Origin: an uncultured Lachnospiraceae bacterium
GTDB taxonomy: Bacteria > Bacillota > Clostridia > Lachnospirales > Lachnospiraceae
Length of the DNA stretch: 64,000 nt
Assembly (NCBI GenBank): GCA_902779575.1
Contig: CACZBW010000003.1
Coordinates: 186,001 to 250,000, forward strand
Direction of reading: 5' to 3'
Below, piece by piece: positions 33,845 to 40,701 of the stretch. How positions within the stretch are numbered: the stretch's first letter is position 1; the number at the start of each line of letters is the position of its first letter. The position numbers and the translations under genes are program-made. The notes beneath the pieces are model-generated. The model was not told the origin of the DNA and made no database searches. It saw only the letters and a program-made list of their open reading frames with translations.

Positions 33845-33875
33845 CTCTGACAGCAGCATCCAGGATGCGGCATAC
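33845..33875. repeat. Degenerate fragment of the hairpin repeat family
   Basis: About 25 of 31 positions match the second hairpin of the element at 43866-44062 (CTCAGACAG..AGCATC..GATGC..CATAC pattern). It lies just upstream of the DUF4342 operon promoter. Confidence 0.45.
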
Positions 33876-33882
33876 CCCTCAA

Positions 33883-33911
33883 TTGACGCTGAAAAAACGC
33901 TATGCTATCAT
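33883..33911 (+). promoter_or_regulatory. Promoter of the DUF4342/two-component operon
   Basis: TTGACG (33883-33888) and TATCAT (33906-33911) with a 17-bp spacer. A leader of about 220 bases follows, containing an ACAGAT/ATCTGT hairpin around 33966-33983 and TTAA-rich direct repeats near 34018-34034 that could bind the response regulator. Confidence 0.65.
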
Positions 33912-34136
33912 GAATTGGTTATAAACTGATGCCAGGGCTTGCCGGCGCGCTTTATGAACAAGAGAACAGATCCATTAATCTGTCTACAGCTGTTTTCTAA
34001 TCTGTTTTTAATCTTTCTTAAAAGCTCAGTTAAGACTGGGGTTTTATCATAGGCATCGTCAAAGAGAGGACGGCCCGGAAAACCGGGACCGGTTAAAATA
34101 TACCTGCCGGAGCGCAGGCACAGGAAAGGAACAGTT

Positions 34137-34709
34137 ATGGATAATCTTGAAAAGGTTGAAAAGCTCAGAGAACGTGCCAATGTAAGTTATGAAGAAGCGA
34201 AAGCTGCCCTGGAAGCGAATAACTGGGACCTGCTTGACGCGATGGTGGCCCTTGAAAAGGCAGGACGCACAAGCAGCCCCGGCCAGCAGAATTATTCAAC
34301 CAGCTATGACCAGCAGACAGAATACATCCCGGTTGTGGAGAAGGTGAAGGAACAGCAGGCGCATCAGCCCCGTCTGGGCAAAACAATCGGGCAGGCAGTC
34401 AGAAACTTTATCCGGATCTGCCGTGACAATTCCTTCTGCATCAATCACAAAGATGAGAATATCGTACGTATCCCGCTTCTTGCAGCCGTTGTGATCCTTC
34501 TTCTCAGCTGGAAGATCTCGATCCCGGTCATGCTGGTCGCGCTGCTTTTCGGAGTCCGTTATTCCTTTGAGGGAAAAGACGATCTGGAAAAAGCCAATGC
34601 CTTCATGGAATCTGCGGGAGCCGCCGCGGAAAGCCTGAAGGAAGGGTTCCGCAGCGCAAGCGAAGAAAACGCCAGAAAGAGGGAACAGAATCAGGAAACA
34701 CAGGAGTAA
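34137..34709 (+). CDS. UBA-like/DUF4342 membrane protein
   Basis: 190 residues. The N-terminal 45 residues form a UBA/TS-N-like three-helix module (VEKLRERANVSYEEAKAALEANNWDLLDA), a hydrophilic linker follows, and a DUF4342 part (RLGKTIGQAVRNFIRICRDN...) contains one or two membrane segments (about 112-142). The C-terminus is charged. Start is ATG 34137 behind AAAGGAACAG. The response regulator gene begins 3 bp after the stop, and a histidine kinase gene follows, so it is likely a target or accessory of that two-component system. Biochemical role unknown. Confidence 0.75.
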   Translation: MDNLEKVEKLRERANVSYEEAKAALEANNWDLLDAMVALEKAGRTSSPGQQNYSTSYDQQTEYIPVVEKVKEQQAHQPRLGKTIGQAVRNFIRICRDNSFCINHKDENIVRIPLLAAVVILLLSWKISIPVMLVALLFGVRYSFEGKDDLEKANAFMESAGAAAESLKEGFRSASEENARKREQNQETQE

Positions 34710-34712
34710 GAT

Positions 34713-35423
34713 ATGAGCGCAAAAATCCTTGTTGTGGAGGACGAAGCAAAACTGGCCCGATTTGTCGAGCTGGAACTGAAGCATGAGGGATATGAGGTAA
34801 AAACAGAGGGCAGCGGCCGCGCTGCCCTTGCCGAGGCTCTGGCCGGAGACTATGACCTGATCCTTCTGGATATCATGCTTCCGGAACTGAACGGCCTGGA
34901 GATTCTCCGCCGGCTGAAGAAAGAAAAAGATACGCCGGTTATTCTCCTGACAGCCCGTGATGCCGTTATGGACAAAGTATCCGGTCTGGACGCGGGCGCG
35001 GTTGACTATGTCACCAAGCCTTTTGCCATCGAAGAACTGCTGGCGCGGATCCGCGTGGCTCTGAAGCTTCATCCGCGGCAGGACGGCCATTCATCCGAAT
35101 CCCAGCCGCTTTCCGAAGGCACGCTCCGCTGGGGGCCGCTCCTGATGGATATTCCCAGACACCGTGTTACCATGAACGGGCATGAAATCTCCCTGACCAA
35201 CAGAGAGTTTCTGATGCTGCGTACTCTTCTGGAGAATACGGATATTGTCCTTTCACGGGATACCCTGCTGGAAAAAGTCTGCGGCTATGAGTATGCGGGT
35301 GAAACCAACGTGATCGATGTCTATATCCGCTACCTGCGCTCCAAGATCGACGACGCGTTTTCCGTCCGGATGATCCGGACCGTACGGGGCGTCGGTTATG
35401 TCATAAACCGCTGGGAAGAGTGA
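34713..35423 (+). CDS. OmpR-family response regulator
   Basis: 236 residues. The receiver domain has phospho-acceptor D53, T80 and K102. The winged-helix DNA-binding domain (about 138-234) contains SLTNREFLMLRTLLENTD and ends in RTVRGVGYVINRWEE. It sits between the DUF4342 gene (3 bp) and its cognate kinase gene (58 bp). Regulon unknown; autoregulation is plausible because the operon starts with a long leader. Confidence 0.93.
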   Translation: MSAKILVVEDEAKLARFVELELKHEGYEVKTEGSGRAALAEALAGDYDLILLDIMLPELNGLEILRRLKKEKDTPVILLTARDAVMDKVSGLDAGAVDYVTKPFAIEELLARIRVALKLHPRQDGHSSESQPLSEGTLRWGPLLMDIPRHRVTMNGHEISLTNREFLMLRTLLENTDIVLSRDTLLEKVCGYEYAGETNVIDVYIRYLRSKIDDAFSVRMIRTVRGVGYVINRWEE

Positions 35424-35425
35424 AC

Positions 35426-35447
35426 GCCGGGCGCATCACTGCCCGGC
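35426..35447 (+). other. Small hairpin between response regulator and kinase genes
   Basis: GCCGGGC (35426-35432) and GCCCGGC (35441-35447) with an 8-base loop, not directly followed by a T-run. It may lower kinase expression relative to the regulator. Confidence 0.45.
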
Positions 35448-35481
35448 TTCAGTCGATGCCATTTTTCTTAATTCAGAAATC

Positions 35482-36792
35482 ATGAAAAAAACAAAAATCA
35501 AATCCCGGGAAAGCGGAAAAGCTGTTATAAAACATGCTCCCTACGGGGATCAGTCCAGGCGGATGACGTCCATCACCCGGAAGCTGCAGATCAGGCTGAT
35601 CCGCAGGAAGCTGGGCATCTACCTCTTTTCGGATTTCCTTCTCTTCCTGCTGGCCTCAGTTGCCTTCTTCTTCGGTCTGGAATACAATCGCTTCTCTTCC
35701 CTCAGTTTTCTGCAGGATACCAGCCGGACCCTGACCACGGACAGAGGCGTTAACCAGATCTGGTACATCGTCAGGGATAAGAGCGGGGCTGTTCTTCTGG
35801 AAAAAGACGTCACCCTCTTTTTAATAGGAGCCGGAATCACCGTTGCTTCCATCCTCCTGCTGCAGCTGATCAGTCTCCTGCTGGGTTATTTCGGTGAGAA
35901 CAGGCAGATCCGCCGGATCCTCAGTCCGATCAATGAGATCGCCCTGCGCGCGGATGAACTGAGCCGGCTCTCCTTTACCGAAGACAAATATCATGTACTG
36001 GAGGATGCGATCGAACACATCCGTCCCGGCGAGTCGCAGACCCTTTCTTTTCAGGATTCCGATCTTGTCGGAGTGGAGGCCGCAATCAACAACCTTCTGG
36101 TCCGGATGCGGGACAGCTACCGCCAGCAGGCCCGTTTTGTCAACGACGCTTCCCACGAACTGCGCACCCCCATAGCAGTTATCCAGGGTTACGCCAATAT
36201 GCTGGACCGCTGGGGCAAAGAGGATGAAAAAATCCTTGACGAATCCATCAGCGCCATACGCAATGAGGCGGACCATATGAATCACCTGGTAGAACAGCTT
36301 CTCTTCCTTGCGCGCGGCGACAGCGGGAAAACGTCCGTCAATCTCGGGGAAACCGACCTTTCCGCCATGATGCAGGAGGTCTATGAAGAGTCTTTTATGA
36401 TTGACGAGGATCACCCTTACCGCTATCATCCGGCCGGGGAACAGCTGATCATACAGGCGGATGCCGGGCTGCTCAAGCAGGCGGTCCGTATTCTTATAGA
36501 TAACGCTTCAAAATATACGAAAGCCGGCGACGAGATTCTCCTGGAATGCGGCAGGGCCGGGCAGAATGAGGTATATATCCAGGTACAGGATACCGGCATC
36601 GGCATGGAGGAGGCGGATGTGAAGCAGATGTTCGAACGCTTCTACCGTTCAGATGAAGTCCGCTCCTATCAGGGAACTGGTCTGGGGCTGTCTATCGCAA
36701 AATGGATCATCGACAAACACAGGGGACATTTTGAGATTCTCTCCCGGACCGGCCTGGGGACAAGAATCCGCATTATTCTGCCCATACAGTAA
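35482..36792 (+). CDS. Membrane sensor histidine kinase
   Basis: 436 residues from ATG 35482. Two membrane helices (about 46-66 and 112-136) flank a short external loop of about 45 residues. A cytoplasmic linker leads to the H-box with H225 (NDASHELRTPIAVIQGY), then the ATPase domain with N (LIDNASKYT), G1 (QDTGIGM), F (FERFYR) and G2 (GTGLGLSIAKWI) boxes. The small sensor loop suggests detection within or near the membrane. ATG 35482 has a poor ribosome site; ATG 35563 (preceded by CAGGCGG) would remove 27 basic residues and keep all domains. Partner of the OmpR-type regulator encoded upstream. Confidence 0.9.
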   Translation: MKKTKIKSRESGKAVIKHAPYGDQSRRMTSITRKLQIRLIRRKLGIYLFSDFLLFLLASVAFFFGLEYNRFSSLSFLQDTSRTLTTDRGVNQIWYIVRDKSGAVLLEKDVTLFLIGAGITVASILLLQLISLLLGYFGENRQIRRILSPINEIALRADELSRLSFTEDKYHVLEDAIEHIRPGESQTLSFQDSDLVGVEAAINNLLVRMRDSYRQQARFVNDASHELRTPIAVIQGYANMLDRWGKEDEKILDESISAIRNEADHMNHLVEQLLFLARGDSGKTSVNLGETDLSAMMQEVYEESFMIDEDHPYRYHPAGEQLIIQADAGLLKQAVRILIDNASKYTKAGDEILLECGRAGQNEVYIQVQDTGIGMEEADVKQMFERFYRSDEVRSYQGTGLGLSIAKWIIDKHRGHFEILSRTGLGTRIRIILPIQ

Positions 36793-36853
36793 AAAAACTG
36801 CGCGGAAGCCTGCCCGGAATACGGGGCTCAGTCAGGCTGCCTGCGCAGTTTTT
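36792..36853. terminator. Bidirectional terminator after the kinase gene
   Basis: AAAAACTGCGC and GCGCAGTTTTT arms enclose an AGCCTG/CAGGCT inner stem. T-rich on both strands, it serves the kinase and the convergent radical SAM gene. Confidence 0.85.
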
Positions 36854-36893
36854 CGTTCTCAGTTATTCAGGAATGTCTTCGGCGTTCCTGCTT

Positions 36894-38249
36894 TTATTTG
36901 CTTTTGGCCGGATGGGATGCCGTCCAGAGCTTTTCCGCTGTCGGTTTCCAGTTCGCAGCGTAGGCCTTGCAGCGTCCGCACAGTGCTTCCGCTGATTCCG
37001 GAGCTTCCAGATCCGTTGACTTCGCGTTTGTCTGCTTCACGATCCGCTCAAGAATCTCCGGATTCTCAAGCATCGGGCACGGCCTCAGATGATTGTCGTT
37101 AAAGGGCTGATTATCGTGATACGCCTGGAAGAGCGGAGACCTGAGGGATTCCAGCAGTGTTTTTTCATGGATGTTGGAATCCGAAAAATGAATAAACACG
37201 CAGGGATCGACGTCGCCGTTCGCGTTGATATGCAGATACCGTCTTCCGCCGGCAATGCAGCCTTTGGTGAATTCGCCGTCATTCTGGAAATCCATGCCGA
37301 AGATCGGCTTGGTCTGCCTGTATTCCCGGATCTTATGATAGATATACTCTCTCTGTTCCGGAGTGAGCATCAGTTCCGGCACCGCATCCTTTCCGACAGG
37401 CATATAGTGGAAATACCAGATAAAGTAAGCGCCCCAGGCCACTGTCTGGTCGTAGAAAGCTTCGCTGGTAATACTTTCAAGATTCTGGCTGGTATAACAT
37501 GCGGAAATTCCGAAAGGCAGGCGCTTTGAACGAAGAATCTCCATCGCCCCCGTAGCTTTTTCAAATGTTCCCGCTCCTCTGCGGCCGTCTGTAGCTTCCT
37601 CGAACCCTTCCACACTGATCGCGGGAATAAAGTTTCCAACCCGGAGCATGGCGTTCGCGAAGGCTTCGTCGATCAGGGTTCCGTTGGTAAAGGACAGGAA
37701 GATGCAGTCATCATGCTCCTCGCAGAGCCGGATAATATCCTTTTTCCTGACCAGCGGTTCGCCGCCGGTATAGATATAAAAATATACGCCGAGTTCTTTT
37801 CCCTGCCGGATGATGCTGTCGATATCCTCATAGCTCAGATTCAGCCTGTTGCCGTATTCAGCCGCCCAGCAGCCGGTGCAGTGCAGGTTGCAGGCGCTGG
37901 TCGGATCCAGAAGAATCGCCCATGGAATATTGCAGTTATACTTATTCCGCAGCTCCTCCTGTTTTTTCCAGCCGATCATGTTCGCGTTCAGGAAGAAATT
38001 CGCCACCAGCTTATTCAGAACGCGGGGATGCATCTCTTTCAGAACACGCATCGCCAGCTTTCTCCAGTTCGAATCCGGGTTATCGATCAGGAATTTCCTG
38101 AAATACTTTCTCTGAACCGCAAAGGATCCGTTTGAAAAAAGATCGAATCCGTCCAGAAGCTTTTCCAGATTCTTCTCGGGATCCTTCTCGATGTAACTCA
38201 TAATAATATTAATTCCGGCTTTCTGAAGCCTTTCTTTTATCTCGGGCAT
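36894..38249 (-). CDS. Radical SAM protein with C-terminal SPASM-like cysteines
   Basis: 451 residues. An N-terminal helical part of about 115 residues precedes the radical SAM core with the 4Fe-4S motif CNLHCTGC (C-x3-C-x2-C) and the YTGGEPL motif. The C-terminal part carries further cysteines (KGCIAGGRRYLHINANGDV, DPCVF, RPCPML, CGRCKAY) as in SPASM/twitch domains holding extra clusters. It would cleave S-adenosylmethionine to start a radical reaction; no peptide substrate or partner gene lies beside it. ATG 38249 has GAAGGAGATTG upstream. Function beyond the family is not visible. Confidence 0.85.
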   Translation of the reverse strand: MPEIKERLQKAGINIIMSYIEKDPEKNLEKLLDGFDLFSNGSFAVQRKYFRKFLIDNPDSNWRKLAMRVLKEMHPRVLNKLVANFFLNANMIGWKKQEELRNKYNCNIPWAILLDPTSACNLHCTGCWAAEYGNRLNLSYEDIDSIIRQGKELGVYFYIYTGGEPLVRKKDIIRLCEEHDDCIFLSFTNGTLIDEAFANAMLRVGNFIPAISVEGFEEATDGRRGAGTFEKATGAMEILRSKRLPFGISACYTSQNLESITSEAFYDQTVAWGAYFIWYFHYMPVGKDAVPELMLTPEQREYIYHKIREYRQTKPIFGMDFQNDGEFTKGCIAGGRRYLHINANGDVDPCVFIHFSDSNIHEKTLLESLRSPLFQAYHDNQPFNDNHLRPCPMLENPEILERIVKQTNAKSTDLEAPESAEALCGRCKAYAANWKPTAEKLWTASHPAKSK

Positions 38250-38385
38250 AAAACAATCTCCTTCATCCCTCTTATCGGACCATACCGCAGATTCAGTAGT
38301 CCTTCCCTCATATTTTTTTGCTCCCGAATACCTATCATATCTCAAACAATCTGAAAGGTAAAGCAAAATCAATGCAGGCGACATG

Positions 38386-38500
38386 GTTCATGTCTCCTGC
38401 ACTGTCCCGCCCTGAGGCTGATTAAATTCATGGTACCCGCGCCGCCTCTCCCTGAAGCCGGCTGGGTTCACGTCTCCTGCGCTGCTTCGCCCTGAGGCCC
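38386..38500. repeat. Three degenerate 40-bp tandem repeats at the 3' end of the phosphatase gene
   Basis: Units at about 38386-38419, 38427-38460 and 38467-38500 share TTCA..., CTCC or CCCG in the middle, and CCTGAGGC or CCTGAAGC at the end. The third unit encodes the phosphatase C-terminus (GPQGEAAQET and its stop); the other two lie beyond the stop codon, so the gene's end appears to have been duplicated. Confidence 0.6.
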
Positions 38501-40096
38501 CTTATATTCAAACAGCAGCATCGTCGTATCATCAAACTGCGGTTCCGCTCCGGCAAAGCGGTCTACAGCCAGCCTGATATTCTGCAGTACAAGCGACACC
38601 GGACCTGACGGATTACTGTTAAGAGCGTCCACCATCCGCTCTGTTCCAAACAGTTCATATTCTTTATTGTTTGCTTCTGTTACACCATCCGTGTAGACAA
38701 ATATCCTGTCTCCGGGTTCCAGGTTTATCTCATGCTCCTTGAAAGAAATCCCCGGCATTACGCCCAGAGCCGGGGAATGCTTATACTGGACCAGTTCAAA
38801 CCTCCCTCCCTTTCTGCAGAGAGCAGGATGCTCATGCCCTGCGTTGGAGACCATGCCTCTGCCGGTTTTCAGATCCACGATCGCAAGCCAGACGGTAACA
38901 AAAAGATTCTCGTCGTTTCCTTCGCAGATCTGCTCATTGACGTCATGCAGAATCTGTGCCGGGCTGCCGCCCAGCAGCGCACGGTTTTTTATCAGCGTTT
39001 TGGATATTACCATGAACAGCGCTGCCGGAATCCCTTTGCCGGAGACATCTGCCATAACCAGGGCCAGATGATTCTCATCCATAAGGAAGAAGTCGTAGAA
39101 ATCTCCCCCAACCTCTTTGGCCGGATCCATGGTAGCGTAAATATCGCAGTCAGCCCTGTCCGGGAATGCGGGAAAAGTGCTCGGCAGCATATCCGCCTGG
39201 ATTTTTTTCGCAACGTTGAGTTCCGCGCTGATCCGCTCCCTCTCCGCTGTTCCCGCGGCAATCTCCAGCATATACTGCTCGATCCGCTCAACCATGCTGC
39301 CGAAGGACTCTGACAGATGCCTGATCTCGTCATCCTTTCTGAACAGCCGCCGGGACAGTTCCAGTTTTCCATGCTCGTAAGTATCCACGCTTTTGTTCAG
39401 CAGCCCGATGGGGACCAGCACATTATGTTCAAGATAGATCAGCAGAGTCAGAAGAATGCCGAAAATGAGGATTACAAAAATGATTAAAATCCGCTGGACA
39501 AACTGATTCAGATCGCGTTTGAAATAAGGCAGAAGATAATCAAGTTCCACCATGGCACGGACATTCCCGTCCTGATCCAGCACCGGCGCCCAGGTACTCA
39601 GGCCGTCCCCGTATGTCTCGGTATTCTGATAGGTAATCTGATCATGCGCCTTTTTGGCTTCGATATCCGGAACGATGTTTTCATACTCGAAATCCGTATA
39701 CTCAAAGACATCTCCCCAGGATGCAATATATTGCATATCATCCTCCGGCGTCCTCGCTTCATAAAGATAAGTGAAGCTGTCCTTCCCGGGAACAAAGAGG
39801 TAGAGGTAAAGCGGAGAATATGCGCTGATCTTCATATTGTCGTAAAAATCAAGCAGATCTTTCACATATTCATCTGTTTCCCCTGTTTCGGCGTAATCAG
39901 CTATTTTTTCCCACTTTGTCCTCTCCGCCGCGATCCGGACCATCTGCTGGGCTTTGTCATCGTAGAATCTGAGATAGGTACTCCGGAAGGCATAATAGCT
40001 GACTCCCGATATAACTGCCGCCATGAAAAACATAAGAATCAGCAATACCAGGGTGATACGGGGGCGCAGTCCCTGCTTCAATTTCGTTTGATCCAT
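38468..40096 (-). CDS. Membrane-anchored SpoIIE-type serine phosphatase with an external sensor
   Basis: 542 residues. A membrane helix at about 15-38 leads to an outer domain of roughly 160 residues (Cache-like ending STWAPVLDQDGNVRAMVELDYLL), a second helix follows at about 205-228, then a HAMP-like linker and the PP2C/SpoIIE catalytic domain (about 310-535) with GGDFYDFF, ADVSGKGIPAALFM, SNAGHEHPAL and YTDGVTEANN. Such enzymes dephosphorylate anti-anti-sigma-type proteins and so turn an outside signal into altered gene expression. No kinase or STAS partner is in the window. ATG 40096 follows GCAGAGGGAAAG. Downstream of a GNAT gene and the sensor-MFS fusion on the same strand. Confidence 0.88.
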   Translation of the reverse strand: MDQTKLKQGLRPRITLVLLILMFFMAAVISGVSYYAFRSTYLRFYDDKAQQMVRIAAERTKWEKIADYAETGETDEYVKDLLDFYDNMKISAYSPLYLYLFVPGKDSFTYLYEARTPEDDMQYIASWGDVFEYTDFEYENIVPDIEAKKAHDQITYQNTETYGDGLSTWAPVLDQDGNVRAMVELDYLLPYFKRDLNQFVQRILIIFVILIFGILLTLLIYLEHNVLVPIGLLNKSVDTYEHGKLELSRRLFRKDDEIRHLSESFGSMVERIEQYMLEIAAGTAERERISAELNVAKKIQADMLPSTFPAFPDRADCDIYATMDPAKEVGGDFYDFFLMDENHLALVMADVSGKGIPAALFMVISKTLIKNRALLGGSPAQILHDVNEQICEGNDENLFVTVWLAIVDLKTGRGMVSNAGHEHPALCRKGGRFELVQYKHSPALGVMPGISFKEHEINLEPGDRIFVYTDGVTEANNKEYELFGTERMVDALNSNPSGPVSLVLQNIRLAVDRFAGAEPQFDDTTMLLFEYKGPQGEAAQET

Positions 40097-40134
40097 CTCT
40101 TTCCCTCTGCTATTCTGTAAACCCGGCCGCCGGA

Positions 40135-40689
40135 TTATAGTCTGTGCAGCTGCACTTCCGCCCCGCACCTGCAGTCTTTTCCGCAGATCGGGCATTCCAT
40201 GCCGTATTTTGGAAGATCCCTGTAAAAAAAGGGGATGATTTTTTCGAAGATCACTTCTCCGTTAAATGTGACGATCTTTTTTGCGGGAGTCACCCCTTCC
40301 GGATGGATCCACGCCTCCGTAAGAAAATATTTTCCGCCTCTTTCCCTGGCCATGTCCGTAATCCGTCTCGCCAGCTCGCTTGCGATTCCTTTTCCGCGCC
40401 AGGCGGCCTCTACATAAAGGGTATCCCCTGTAATTGTTTTTTCTCCGCCGGTTATTTTTTCTATTTCAGATTTCAGTTCCGGGTGAGGCAGGGTAAATAT
40501 AATATCATCTTCTATACAGGTATAGAAGCCGATCATCTCTCCGTTTTCCACTGCTTTCACACCGAAATAACCATTCATATCCCGGTGGTGCCGGATATCA
40601 TCCTTAATCTTTTTGCCGTGTGTGAGATACTGTTCGGAGAGTACGGCAATCGTTTCGAGATCTTCCGGACCGACAGGACAAAACTCCAT
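40135..40689 (-). CDS. GNAT-family acetyltransferase with a cysteine-rich tail
   Basis: 184 residues. GNAT fold with the acetyl-CoA loop AAWRGKGIASELARRITDMA and a C-terminal tail CPICGKDCRCGAEVQL whose cysteines could bind zinc. AAGGAGTTAAGAAA precedes ATG 40689. It lies 12 bp after the sensor-MFS fusion gene and 38 bp before the phosphatase gene, so the three probably form an operon. Substrate unknown. Confidence 0.8.
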   Translation of the reverse strand: MEFCPVGPEDLETIAVLSEQYLTHGKKIKDDIRHHRDMNGYFGVKAVENGEMIGFYTCIEDDIIFTLPHPELKSEIEKITGGEKTITGDTLYVEAAWRGKGIASELARRITDMARERGGKYFLTEAWIHPEGVTPAKKIVTFNGEVIFEKIIPFFYRDLPKYGMECPICGKDCRCGAEVQLHRL

Positions 40690-40701
40690 TTTCTTAACTC
40701 C

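Larger units (their letters stand above)
33403..34136. other. 734-bp divergent region: ABC-F leader on the left, DUF4342 operon promoter on the right
   Basis: No standard gene. On the minus strand it holds the ABC-F promoter, a leader of about 325 bases with a 39-codon ORF, a long-range stem and an attenuator. On the plus strand it holds a promoter and a leader of about 220 bases for the gene at 34137. A fragment of the hairpin repeat family lies at 33845-33875. Confidence 0.7.

Noticed and set aside
34018-34034. TTAAA...TTAAG direct repeat resembling a CiaR-type box
   Set aside because: The spacing does not fit the CiaR consensus; mentioned only as a possible regulator site in the leader.
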